Shown here in pieces: positions 12,200-20,715 of a stretch of 30,756 nt of DNA. Position numbers and translations under genes: made by a program. The notes beneath the pieces were generated by a model that ran no database searches, had not been told where the DNA came from, and saw only the letters and a program-made list of their open reading frames with translations. Numbering within the stretch: the stretch's first letter is position 1; each line of letters begins with the position of its first letter. Source of the stretch: a virus; the IMG/VR virus record IMGVR_UViG_3300047366_000092, positions 1 to 30,756 of that record, one strand, 5' to 3'.

Positions 12200-13330
12200 A
12201 TGGCTATACTAGAATTTTTGTCGGAAATATTCGATCTATCACCCGAAGAAAAAACCGAAGCAGCAAAGAAAGAAGAACAACCACAGAATGTTGCTGATAA
12301 AGCTCCATCTAAATTAATATTTCCTGTCCATTCTCAAGACAGGTATGGCGCAAGCATATCCTTTAAAATATTTGAGATAGTCCCGCCGGGTCTTACTTCT
12401 AGCGCTGCAGATGTTGCTTCTACTCTACAGGGAGATGAAGAATATAGAAAGTTATTAAATGAAGAAGACGAATTAAAGACTAAGAGAAGGGATGGAGAAC
12501 TAACCGACGCTCAGTACGAAAGAAAGTCTAAAGAAAATAAGAAGGCTATTGATAACAGATTCGTCGAGAAAGGGGGTGAGTTATCCTTTACTAGTAGTGA
12601 AATGAGAGACACCGATGAATCTGTAAAGTTGTATTTACCTGTATCACTGCAACAAAATGACGGTCTTAATTATGCAACACCTGAACTGGGTGCTATAGGT
12701 GCTGGACTTGCCCAACAATTCAGTGGAGGTAAAGGTATCCTAGGAGCCTTAGCGGACACCGCATCAAAAGGAATGACGGGAGTCATGGATTTTGCTATGG
12801 GTAACCTATCTGGTGCTCAGGCAGCACTTGCGATGAACAAGATGGCAACGAGAATAGGTAAGGCTGGCGGAGTTAGCGCAGAGGCGAATATGGCATCATC
12901 TCTAGTGGGTGGTGTAACCGTGAACCCTAACGTACGTGCATTATTCAAGGGTGTGAACATAAGAGAGTTTTCATTCGCATTCAAATTTATTGCAAAGAGT
13001 GCTGAAGAAGCAAAGGCAGTCAAGAAAATTATTCGAAGATTTCGTATGTATGCCTATCCGGAATCAATTGATGTTGGTGGTGTTAGTGCGGGTTATAAAT
13101 TCCCACACATGTTCGAATTAGATATTATGTATCAACCGAAAGAAGGATCTCCGGTTCGTGTTGGTAATCGAATGAAAAAGTGTTACCTAAAGTCAATCGC
13201 TACTAACTACAATGCCAGTAGTATGGCATTTCACCCAGACGGTCAACCTGTAGAAATCGACCTATCATTAAACTTCGTCGAAGAGAGAACACTGACCCGC
13301 GCAGATATTATGGAGGATGATGGATACTAA
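12200..13330 (+). CDS. 48: gp48 baseplate tail tube cap
   Basis: The 376-residue protein is close in length to T4 gp48 (364). Its C-terminal half shows the conserved tube-cap pattern: ALFKGVNIREFSFAFKFIAKS, then EEAKAVKKIIRRFRMYAYPE, GYKFPHMFELDIMYQP, and a final strand pair. The N-terminal 150 residues include a Lys/Glu-rich stretch (residues 17-31 and 95-120), and a Gly/Ala-rich middle (about 175-235). gp48 sits on the baseplate hub and starts the tail tube. It begins a late operon in which each gene overlaps or abuts the next (TAATG with gp53). Confidence 0.85.
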   Translation: MAILEFLSEIFDLSPEEKTEAAKKEEQPQNVADKAPSKLIFPVHSQDRYGASISFKIFEIVPPGLTSSAADVASTLQGDEEYRKLLNEEDELKTKRRDGELTDAQYERKSKENKKAIDNRFVEKGGELSFTSSEMRDTDESVKLYLPVSLQQNDGLNYATPELGAIGAGLAQQFSGGKGILGALADTASKGMTGVMDFAMGNLSGAQAALAMNKMATRIGKAGGVSAEANMASSLVGGVTVNPNVRALFKGVNIREFSFAFKFIAKSAEEAKAVKKIIRRFRMYAYPESIDVGGVSAGYKFPHMFELDIMYQPKEGSPVRVGNRMKKCYLKSIATNYNASSMAFHPDGQPVEIDLSLNFVEERTLTRADIMEDDGY

Positions 13331-14046
13331 TGTCATATTTTAAGAATTTCCCATTAAGCTTTTATTCCTTTGGCGACAGCGAAGAATCGGCTGTTGTCCA
13401 AAACATCGCAACCTATGTTGATATACTAGATGATGTTAAAGGTAATTCAGCATTCTATCAAAACTATTATGTTCAAGGTGGAGAAAGACCAGATCAGACT
13501 GCGTTTACTTTATATAGAAATCCTCATATGCACTGGACATTTTATTTAATGAATGATAAGATACGTGAACAGGGTTGGCCTCTAGAATATAGCGGTGTTG
13601 TAGAAAAGGCAAAATCAGATTACTCGAACTTTACTATAACAACCACCGGACCTATACACGATACATTTACTATAGGCTCTACCATAACTGGGGGTGATAG
13701 TAACGCGACGGGTACTATTGTACATAAGAACTTGGACCTAGGTCAAATCGTAGTTAAGTTATCAAGTGCTTTAGAATTCCATGTGGCCGAGGTTGCCATA
13801 TGTGAGGGTGATATGGTTACTGTAACTGGGGCGTCCAAAGAATATCTTGCAGCGAACCATTATGTACTTAATAATGAAAGAGTCGATCTTGATCTAAGTA
13901 ATATGAGTGTTCCTTTAGGTGCAGTTCCAAAAACCAATCTAGATTTCTATATTGAAGAAAATGATAAGTTGAAACAGATACGTGTTATTAAACCGTCGTC
14001 TATCAACACTATTCAAACATTGTTTAATGAAGCATTGAGATCGTAA
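13330..14046 (+). CDS. 53: gp53 baseplate wedge subunit
   Basis: The 238-residue product matches T4 gp53 (196 residues) at both ends. The N-terminal part has FYQNYYVQGGERPDQTAFTLYRNPHMHWTFYLMND, like the T4 'YYIKGSPRPEELANAIYGNPQLYWVLLMCND' region. The C-terminal part has ENDKLKQIRVIKPSSINTIQTLF. Between them (about residues 100-165) lies an extra beta-rich stretch with Thr/Gly repeats (FTIGSTITGGDSNATG), which accounts for the larger size. gp53 joins neighbouring wedges round the hub. One-base TAATG overlaps occur at both ends. Confidence 0.9.
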   Translation: MSYFKNFPLSFYSFGDSEESAVVQNIATYVDILDDVKGNSAFYQNYYVQGGERPDQTAFTLYRNPHMHWTFYLMNDKIREQGWPLEYSGVVEKAKSDYSNFTITTTGPIHDTFTIGSTITGGDSNATGTIVHKNLDLGQIVVKLSSALEFHVAEVAICEGDMVTVTGASKEYLAANHYVLNNERVDLDLSNMSVPLGAVPKTNLDFYIEENDKLKQIRVIKPSSINTIQTLFNEALRS

Positions 14047-15368
14047 TGAGTGATAAAGCCCCAGCAGAACAGGACTTTTCTGATAACCTTTCTATACAGC
14101 GTGTATTACTTGAAACTTCTGCTTCTAAACCAACTATTGAGATATCCAGTACAACTAGTGGGATAGACATTTTTGAACACCTCGACAAACCTTATCTAAC
14201 TGCCGCACTGGCATACGTTGATCAAGAAGATATAATTGGATCATTAGATATTTCAGGTGGTGAGAAAATTACTATAGATCTGAAGAGTATGCAGAACAGT
14301 TCAACACGAGTTGTTTCCAAAACATTCTTTATTGATAAGATAGTCAGCGCTGATAAGACATCGGATAATGTAGAGATGTTCGTCTTTCATCTGATCGAAG
14401 ATATCGGATACCTATCTAACCTACACAATTTGAATAGATCCATGAGTGGCAAGCCTAGTGCTATTATCTCGACTATATCTAACGAGTTCTTTTCAAAAGA
14501 TATTAAGAGTTCATCTACTGACTTTCAATCAATGAAGGTCATTGTACCTAACTTAACTCCGATAGAGGCTATGTGTTGGATTAAGAACCGCGCATCGACC
14601 AGTGACGGGTATCCATTTTATTTGTACTCGACCTTAGTAGATAAAGAGTTAAACTTCAATGATCTCCGAAGCATGATGACAGGAATAAAAATAAATCCAG
14701 ATATGCCTTTCACCTTTTCAGAAAGCGCATCTGGTAATGATGAACAACCTACAGTCGCTCGCAATAGAACAATAATGAGACATCAAGCTAAGAACACCAA
14801 CAATATATTTGGATTGATTCGCGAAGGTATGGTAGGGTCCAAGTATTCTTATGTAGATGTAACTAAGAATAAGGTTGTAGACTTCGATTTTAATATCGAT
14901 AATGAAGTTGTTAAGTTACTAAGACAAGATAAAATTGTTAATAAGGGTACTCCTATATTTGATAGTTCTAGGCTAGATGATACGAAGGGTGATATTACTA
15001 GCAGAAAGATCACACAGATAGGCGGTACAAACGCATACGATACACAAAAGTCTTACATGGAAAGTGAAACCAGTGGACAGTATAAACTTAATATCGTCAA
15101 TCGATCAATGGCGTATATGTTGACTAATAATAAGATAGACATAATCGTTGACGGTGTTGAATTCCTAGACGGAAACGCGAACAAGACTATCGGTAACAAG
15201 ATCGATATACGGTTTTTACGTAATACCAACACTGAGCAAAAAGACAGAATATATGATAGAAAGAAGTCGGGTGATTTTTTAATCTTCGCATGTAAACATA
15301 CAATATCCCCAAGAACATATACACTAACTCTATCTGCTATGAAACTATCTAATGGAGAATTGTTATGA
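14046..15368 (+). CDS. 27: Probable gp27 baseplate hub subunit
   Basis: The 440-residue protein lies immediately before the gp5-like spike gene and overlaps it by four bases, the expected partner position for the hub. Features of the gp27/gpD hub fold include an N-terminal beta domain (residues 25-125), the segment IVPNLTPIEAMCWIKNRAS (about 178-196) followed by a YPFYLYSTLVDKELNF strand pair, and a C-terminal beta domain ending with YTLTLSAMKLS. T4 gp27 has 391 residues. In T4 it forms the trimeric torus that holds gp5. Identity by eye is weak, so the name rests on context and fold pattern. Confidence 0.7.
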   Translation: MSDKAPAEQDFSDNLSIQRVLLETSASKPTIEISSTTSGIDIFEHLDKPYLTAALAYVDQEDIIGSLDISGGEKITIDLKSMQNSSTRVVSKTFFIDKIVSADKTSDNVEMFVFHLIEDIGYLSNLHNLNRSMSGKPSAIISTISNEFFSKDIKSSSTDFQSMKVIVPNLTPIEAMCWIKNRASTSDGYPFYLYSTLVDKELNFNDLRSMMTGIKINPDMPFTFSESASGNDEQPTVARNRTIMRHQAKNTNNIFGLIREGMVGSKYSYVDVTKNKVVDFDFNIDNEVVKLLRQDKIVNKGTPIFDSSRLDDTKGDITSRKITQIGGTNAYDTQKSYMESETSGQYKLNIVNRSMAYMLTNNKIDIIVDGVEFLDGNANKTIGNKIDIRFLRNTNTEQKDRIYDRKKSGDFLIFACKHTISPRTYTLTLSAMKLSNGELL

Positions 15369-16024
15369 TACCTAAAAGTTTTGTTGAGTATTATGGAGAC
15401 CATACACGATGGTTCCTAGGTACCGTGGTCGATATCTTTGATCCACTGAAACTAGGACGTGTTAAGGTCAAAGTGCACGGTGTATACGATGAGATCAAGG
15501 ATAAAGATTTACCTTGGGCACAAGTGACCATTCCGGTTACAACAGCAATACATGAAGGCAAAGGACAGAATCTTGGTATGTTAGTGGGTACTCAGGTTTT
15601 TGGTATCTTCTTGGATGGTCAGAACTCTCAGTTGCCGTTGGTTGTGGGGTCGATTCCGAAAGAAGATGACACAAACGAGAAGGCATTGAATGCATATCCG
15701 TACAATAAAGTGTATGAGACTGAGACAGGTCACTTTAAAGAATATGACGATTCTTCAAATGGGCGTATCCGTGAAGAACATAGGTCAGGTACATACTATG
15801 AGATGCAAGACGACGGTAGTCGTGATACCACCATACAGGAGAATGACGTTCTACGGGTCAAGGGTGATATAGAGATCAGAGGAGATAAGGACGCTAACAT
15901 AACTATTAAAGGTGATTGTAATATAATTGTCACAGGTGACGCGAAGATTTCTGCAAATAATGTAACAGTACGGGCGTCCGATAAAATATCCTTATCCGGA
16001 ACTGTTGTTAAAATAAACTCATGA
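15365..16024 (+). CDS. 5: gp5-like central spike without a lysozyme domain
   Basis: The 219-residue protein begins with an OB-fold like gp5/VgrG (FLGTVVDIFDPLKLGRVKVKVHGVYDEI, LPWAQV, VGTQVFGIFLDGQNSQLPLVVGSI; residues 17-100). It ends in a short beta-helix of alternating strands (VLRVKGDIEIRGDKDANIT, then ISANNVTVRAS, and SLSGTVVKINS; about 160-219). T4 gp5 has 575 residues with a lysozyme domain between these parts. Here only about 60 residues lie between and no lysozyme motif is seen. It is therefore a puncturing spike without its own wall-cutting enzyme. ATGA overlaps link it to both neighbours. Confidence 0.85.
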   Translation: MIPKSFVEYYGDHTRWFLGTVVDIFDPLKLGRVKVKVHGVYDEIKDKDLPWAQVTIPVTTAIHEGKGQNLGMLVGTQVFGIFLDGQNSQLPLVVGSIPKEDDTNEKALNAYPYNKVYETETGHFKEYDDSSNGRIREEHRSGTYYEMQDDGSRDTTIQENDVLRVKGDIEIRGDKDANITIKGDCNIIVTGDAKISANNVTVRASDKISLSGTVVKINS

Positions 16025-17418
16025 CTAGTTTACCTTGTGGTGGTGGGAACCTACCCACTAAAGCAGATTATGTTAATATGATGAATCAGATCTCTAAGAT
16101 CCCGTCGGACTTGGAGAGTATGCTAGTGGACGCACAGTCCCAACTGGAAGCACAGAAGACAGAGACACTAGACCAAATAGAAGATCTCAAACGTCAAGCG
16201 AGAGAGGCTGAGGGTGACGCACGTGCGCAACTAGACGCAGAGATTGAGAAACTAGAATCAATGGACATTGGTCTGGAGATTCAGAAAGAAATAGAAGATC
16301 AGATAAAAGAGATTACCGATACGATAGAGGGAGTTGGTGATCTACTGGCCCCGTGGTGGCAGAAAGGTCAGGTACGAGATTGGGAAAAGGAAGCGGAAGA
16401 CGCATTCACTGAACTCATACAGGACTACCATATATTCATTCCCATGAAGATCATGGAACTTATCAGTGCAATCATACCAGTGACATTTACTGTGCCTATA
16501 CTTGGACTATCCATAGATGTTTTGAAAATATCTACCGCTGAAGAACAAGAGAGACTCAAGGCACAGATTAGTGGAGACACCGAAGGGTTCCGCGCAAGTC
16601 TACAGCAACTGAAGGATGATTTTGAAAGTGGTAAGTTAGAACAAGATGCCTATGACTCTGCGATGGATACGCTACAGGAAACGAAGAATCAAATCGTTGA
16701 TACCTTTTATAGCTTAGTTCCAGCCGAGTACCAATACTTCAACGGTGAGTTTGGTGTGGAATGTGGTGAGTGGAAGGCAAAACTAACATGGTCTTATATC
16801 AAGAACGAGATCATGGCGTTTGTTACCGGATCATTATTTGAACTGTTCGATAAATTAATCGGTAAGTTCAAAGCGATATGGGACCCATTAGGATTACCCT
16901 CTTTACCTATACCGTTAGACTTTGATATTGCAGCATGGATACGTGCTCAGGTAGAGGCGGCAAAGGTCAAGGCAGAACGTGAAATAAAACGCATAGAGGA
17001 TCAGGCAGAACAACTACAATCCGATATAGAGAACTTTGACATGGATGCAGAGATCACTAAAATTAAAGATGACATGTTATCACAGATCACTGATCTTGCG
17101 CTACCATTTCCCGCACCATTCAATATACCATTAAAGGATGTGTTCGGGGGTGATATTGATAAGAAAACTATCTGTATAGAAGATGAGATACATCAATTGA
17201 CTACTGCGGCTAGGGATTGGTTCGAAAACGCAAAGAAAGGACTACTATTCGATTGGGTTAAGATTGTTAAGAAGTTTTTCAATGCTATAGGATTAGGTGC
17301 TATATTTGATTTTATTGACTTGACTTTATGTGACGTTCTTGGTATGATAGGTATCCCAACTTCATTCGATATAACTTTACCTGAATTGCCGCCAATCGAT
17401 GTTGCAATTCCTGTATAA
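16021..17418 (+). CDS. Probable virion structural protein with coiled coils
   Basis: The 465-residue protein starts within the gp5 stop and ends inside the late promoter at 17414. Residues 35-110 and 310-350 are strong coiled-coil-like stretches rich in Glu, Lys, Gln and Leu. Between them are hydrophobic, proline-containing segments (IFIPMKIMELISAIIPVTFTVP near residue 145; PLGLPSLPIPLDF near 300). The C-terminus is Pro/Ile/Leu-rich. It is the last gene of the gp48-53-27-5 operon, so a hub- or spike-associated role is likely, but I recognise no T4 counterpart. Similar uncharacterised proteins may follow gp5 in marine T4-like phages. Confidence 0.7.
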   Translation: MTSLPCGGGNLPTKADYVNMMNQISKIPSDLESMLVDAQSQLEAQKTETLDQIEDLKRQAREAEGDARAQLDAEIEKLESMDIGLEIQKEIEDQIKEITDTIEGVGDLLAPWWQKGQVRDWEKEAEDAFTELIQDYHIFIPMKIMELISAIIPVTFTVPILGLSIDVLKISTAEEQERLKAQISGDTEGFRASLQQLKDDFESGKLEQDAYDSAMDTLQETKNQIVDTFYSLVPAEYQYFNGEFGVECGEWKAKLTWSYIKNEIMAFVTGSLFELFDKLIGKFKAIWDPLGLPSLPIPLDFDIAAWIRAQVEAAKVKAEREIKRIEDQAEQLQSDIENFDMDAEITKIKDDMLSQITDLALPFPAPFNIPLKDVFGGDIDKKTICIEDEIHQLTTAARDWFENAKKGLLFDWVKIVKKFFNAIGLGAIFDFIDLTLCDVLGMIGIPTSFDITLPELPPIDVAIPV

Positions 17419-17421
17419 ATA
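17414..17421 (+). promoter_or_regulatory. T4-type late promoter for the gp25-gp6-fibre operon
   Basis: Perfect TATAAATA followed by G. Its internal TAA ends the 465-residue protein. It lies 23 bases ahead of the gp25 start. Confidence 0.8.
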
Positions 17422-17444
17422 GTACAAAAAGAGTTGATAGACTA

Positions 17445-17888
17445 ATGGCAAAGAATTTTTCAATAGAAGATGGTAATCTATATAACGCTCCGATCACTAC
17501 ATCGATTAAGCGAATCAACAAAGATATCGATACTAGTTTTACCGCAAAACCTTCTACAGGTGACATCTATAAGGTCACCGATGCTGCGGCAGTCAAACAA
17601 TCAGTTAAAAATTTATTAATGACGGAAAGAGGTAAGACACCTTTCCGTCCGTATTATGGTGGAGGTTTGGAAACTTTTCTATTCTCTCTATCAACCGATC
17701 TAGAACCATCCGATATTGAGAACAGAGTACGACAAACTATTGAAGCACATGAACCTAGAGCAAAATTAGTAGACGTGGAAGTTACCATCAAAGAAGATTA
17801 CAATGCCGTTAATGTGGTTATTGTATTTGATGTTATAGGATCTACTAAACGAGTAAGTCTAGGACTAACTATTGCAAGGACAAGATAA
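17445..17888 (+). CDS. 25: gp25 baseplate wedge subunit
   Basis: The 147-residue protein has the GPW/gp25 family core: AVKQSVKNLLMTERGKTPFRPYYGGGLETFLF (about residues 48-79), followed by EPSDIENRVRQTIEAHEPRAKLVDVEV and a final strand pair. The 'ER-x3-PFRP-x2-G' motif marks the fold that resembles lysozyme but is not catalytic. T4 gp25 has 132 residues. It binds gp6 and gp53 in the wedge core and helps start the sheath. Its TAA is followed directly by the gp6 start. Confidence 0.95.
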   Translation: MAKNFSIEDGNLYNAPITTSIKRINKDIDTSFTAKPSTGDIYKVTDAAAVKQSVKNLLMTERGKTPFRPYYGGGLETFLFSLSTDLEPSDIENRVRQTIEAHEPRAKLVDVEVTIKEDYNAVNVVIVFDVIGSTKRVSLGLTIARTR

Positions 17889-19742
17889 ATGACTATTAAT
17901 TCATCTGACTTAGATTTCTATGATATCAAGTCTAAACTAAAGACGTACTTCAAACAAAGTGATGAGTTTGCAGATTATGACTTTGAGGCAAGTGGGCTGT
18001 CTAATATTATGGATGTGCTGGCATACAATACACACGTCAATGGTCTTATTGCAAACATGTCAATCAATGAATCGTTCTTGAGTACATCTCAATTACGTTC
18101 ATCCGTCGTATCTCATGCAGAGAGTCTAGGGTATTTCCCTACATCGATGACTGCAGCTCGTGCGGTGGTAGATGTTGAAATAACAGTATTGAATAATGCG
18201 CCCACATCTTTACCACTAAATGCAGGGTCCAAGTTCTTCGTCACAATCGACGAAACTAACTATGAGTTCTTTACACTACAAACCTATGAAGCGATTAATG
18301 ATACCACAGGTAAGTTTGTATTTCCTAATGTAACACTAGTAGAAGGAAAAGTCAAGACAAAAACTTTCTTGGCTGATAGTAATATAGATGTACCATACGT
18401 CATATCAGATAATAATATAGATGTTTCTACTATGTCTATATCGGTATTCCCTAACGGAAACTCAAGCGAGTCTAATAGTTATTTCAATATAAAAGAAGTT
18501 GCGACGATTACCGATCAATCTCGTGTTTACATCGTACGCGAATCAATGAATGGTTTTTATGAAGTATTGTTCGGTGACGGTAATGTGCTTGGTCAGCGAC
18601 CACAAGCAGGTAATATAATTTCAATCGAGTATATCTCTACCTCTGGGGTAGAGGGAAATGGTGGTTCTGAATTCAACCTGAATGAATATACGGGAGAAGA
18701 CTACTCGACTAATATATCTTTGGTATCTGCATCAGCGGGAGGTTCTTCCCGTGAGTCTATTTCTCAGATCAAGATGAACGCGCCTCTGGCATTCTCTGCA
18801 CAAAACCGTTTGGTTACTGCTGACGATTACACGGGTATGATCATGAGTAAATATGGTAGTTATTTAAGAGACGTTTCAACATGGGGTGGTAATGATAACA
18901 TACCCCCACAATATGGTAAAGTTTTTGTTAGTTTAAATTTTGCTGACGGTATAAATGAAGAATCCAAAGCTACGGTTGAGAACTTGATCCGTAGTCAGTT
19001 GACATCCAACTTATCTATTATGTCTATAGATACAGAATTCGTCAATCCTGAAATTACTTATTTGGAACTAGTTACTAGATTCAATGTTGATCCAGTCAAG
19101 AATATTCCTGCCTCACAATTAGAAGTTGCGGTCGAATCTATTATTACTGAATATACAAATTTGACATTGAGTTCATTCGATTCATCATTCAGACGATCTA
19201 ATCTATTAACTCTGATAGACAATCACTCCAACGCAATCCTAAACTCTAAGATGGAAGTCAAAGTTCAACAACGATTGGACATCGATTCTATAGTTACTGA
19301 TTTAAATGTTGCTAGAAAAGCACTAGATCCTCAGTCAGAAGACTTGACTTTTTTGGAAAAAGACTTTACAATAAACTACCCAGTCGTTATCGCTTCGCCA
19401 GATAAAGATGATCATATTATTCAATCGTCTATGTTTAAGTGGTATGATAAAAACGTATTTGTTAGAAATGAACTGGGGTCTACCCGATTACAATTGTTTG
19501 ATGTCAACGGAGATGTCAAATTAAGCAATGCAGGTTTCTATGATGCAGCTAAAGGTACCGTGAATCTCAGGGCCCTTCGTATTGATGTAGACGGTTACTT
19601 GAGCAGCGGATTAAAAATATCTGCAACTCCAGCCAACCAGAGCACAATATCCCCGCTGAGGAATTACATCATAAAACTAGACTCAAGTGGATCTACAGTA
19701 ATCAGTAATACAGAGCAAGGGTCTACTAAGGTCTTATTATAA
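17889..19742 (+). CDS. 6: gp6 baseplate wedge subunit
   Basis: The 617-residue protein follows gp25 without a gap, the standard gp25-gp6 (J-like) pairing of contractile tails. It is close in length to T4 gp6 (660). Features include an N-terminal helical segment (FDIKSKLKTYFKQSDEF-like, residues 9-35), the conserved LAYNTHVNGLIANMSINESFL (about 44-64), ARAVVDVEITV, and the middle FYEVLFGDGNVLGQRPQAGNIISIEY, typical of Baseplate_J/gp6 proteins. The C-terminal region is beta-rich. gp6 forms the ring that ties the wedges together and opens during infection. A TAATG overlap couples it to the next gene. Confidence 0.9.
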   Translation: MTINSSDLDFYDIKSKLKTYFKQSDEFADYDFEASGLSNIMDVLAYNTHVNGLIANMSINESFLSTSQLRSSVVSHAESLGYFPTSMTAARAVVDVEITVLNNAPTSLPLNAGSKFFVTIDETNYEFFTLQTYEAINDTTGKFVFPNVTLVEGKVKTKTFLADSNIDVPYVISDNNIDVSTMSISVFPNGNSSESNSYFNIKEVATITDQSRVYIVRESMNGFYEVLFGDGNVLGQRPQAGNIISIEYISTSGVEGNGGSEFNLNEYTGEDYSTNISLVSASAGGSSRESISQIKMNAPLAFSAQNRLVTADDYTGMIMSKYGSYLRDVSTWGGNDNIPPQYGKVFVSLNFADGINEESKATVENLIRSQLTSNLSIMSIDTEFVNPEITYLELVTRFNVDPVKNIPASQLEVAVESIITEYTNLTLSSFDSSFRRSNLLTLIDNHSNAILNSKMEVKVQQRLDIDSIVTDLNVARKALDPQSEDLTFLEKDFTINYPVVIASPDKDDHIIQSSMFKWYDKNVFVRNELGSTRLQLFDVNGDVKLSNAGFYDAAKGTVNLRALRIDVDGYLSSGLKISATPANQSTISPLRNYIIKLDSSGSTVISNTEQGSTKVLL

Positions 19743-20701
19743 TGTCCGAATTTCTAGAGAATCAATATAGGATTAATCCTAAATTCCACCAGAATCAAGT
19801 AAAGAGTATTCTACCTGAGTTTTATCAAACAGAATATCCTAAACTAGTTTCTTTTCTAGAGACGTATTATAAGTATACGGGTGAAGACGGATCTATTTCT
19901 TTTGACGAACAAATTCAAAGATTGTTCAATATAAGAAACATTGCATCAACAGATCTACGATATTTGGATCTATTAATTTCTGAGCTTAGCGATGGATTAG
20001 AATCTGCTTCGTTCTATAAGAATCCGCGATTAATGACAAGATTACTTGCGGACTTATATCGAGCAAAAGGAACACAAATATCAACTGAACAGTTTTTCAA
20101 AGCATTCTTTAATGAAGATGTTGAAGTATCTTATCCTAAGAAAGATCTCTTTATTTTGAATGATAAACCTGGCGGTTCATTAATTGGACCTCAGTCACTA
20201 CACTATATTCAAGACGATAGACGATATCAAATATTCTCAGTTCTTTTGAGAACAGGTCTATCGTTATTAGATTTTGAAACGTTATATAAAAAACTGATAC
20301 ATCCAGCAGGATTCTATCTTGCAGTGGAGACTGTCACTCAGAGTTCTGCTGAGGTTGGTCTTGAAGCTGGAGAAGTTACAGATCCTCTAGAAGTACCTAA
20401 CTATGCTATCGAACTCCAGACCAGACAGATGGGTTCACATGTACAAGCAAGATATTCTCTACTTACTATGGAAGAGAATGACGATATTGATAAACGAACT
20501 CAGGATCAGAAAGACACTGCTACAGGTATTGTCGTGAGTTCTTTAGAAACACTAGACAAATATGATGACATTTCTTTACAGCAGTTGGTAGATGATTTCA
20601 CCACAGTCGCAGAATGGGCAGGCGTGAAATCCCCAACATTGGATGATGAAGGTTTAGACCTATCTCAAGATTATGAAACTTTAGACGCATCAGACCACTA
20701 A
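19742..20701 (+). CDS. Baseplate-associated structural protein (gene 7 position)
   Basis: The 319-residue product has a helical N-terminal two-thirds with the pattern ILPEFYQTEYPKLVSFLETYYKYTGEDG (about residues 24-51), LFNIRNIASTDLRYLDLLISEL, LADLYRAKGTQISTEQFFKAFF, and LLDFETLYKKLIHPAGFYLAV. I know this pattern from uncharacterised virion proteins of marine T4-like phages. The last 90 residues are acidic (DDEGLDLSQDYETLDASDH). It lies between gp6 and the fibre gene, where T4 has gp7. It is much shorter than T4 gp7 (1032), so I do not assign that name. A role in linking fibre to wedge is plausible from position. Confidence 0.7.
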   Translation: MSEFLENQYRINPKFHQNQVKSILPEFYQTEYPKLVSFLETYYKYTGEDGSISFDEQIQRLFNIRNIASTDLRYLDLLISELSDGLESASFYKNPRLMTRLLADLYRAKGTQISTEQFFKAFFNEDVEVSYPKKDLFILNDKPGGSLIGPQSLHYIQDDRRYQIFSVLLRTGLSLLDFETLYKKLIHPAGFYLAVETVTQSSAEVGLEAGEVTDPLEVPNYAIELQTRQMGSHVQARYSLLTMEENDDIDKRTQDQKDTATGIVVSSLETLDKYDDISLQQLVDDFTTVAEWAGVKSPTLDDEGLDLSQDYETLDASDH

Positions 20702-20715
20702 TAACGGAATCCAAA

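Noticed and set aside
4660-13110. Near matches to the late box (TATAAATG at about 4671, TATAAATC at about 5064, TATAAATT at about 13094).
   Set aside because: Each lies inside a gene, with the last base wrong and no suitable start downstream.
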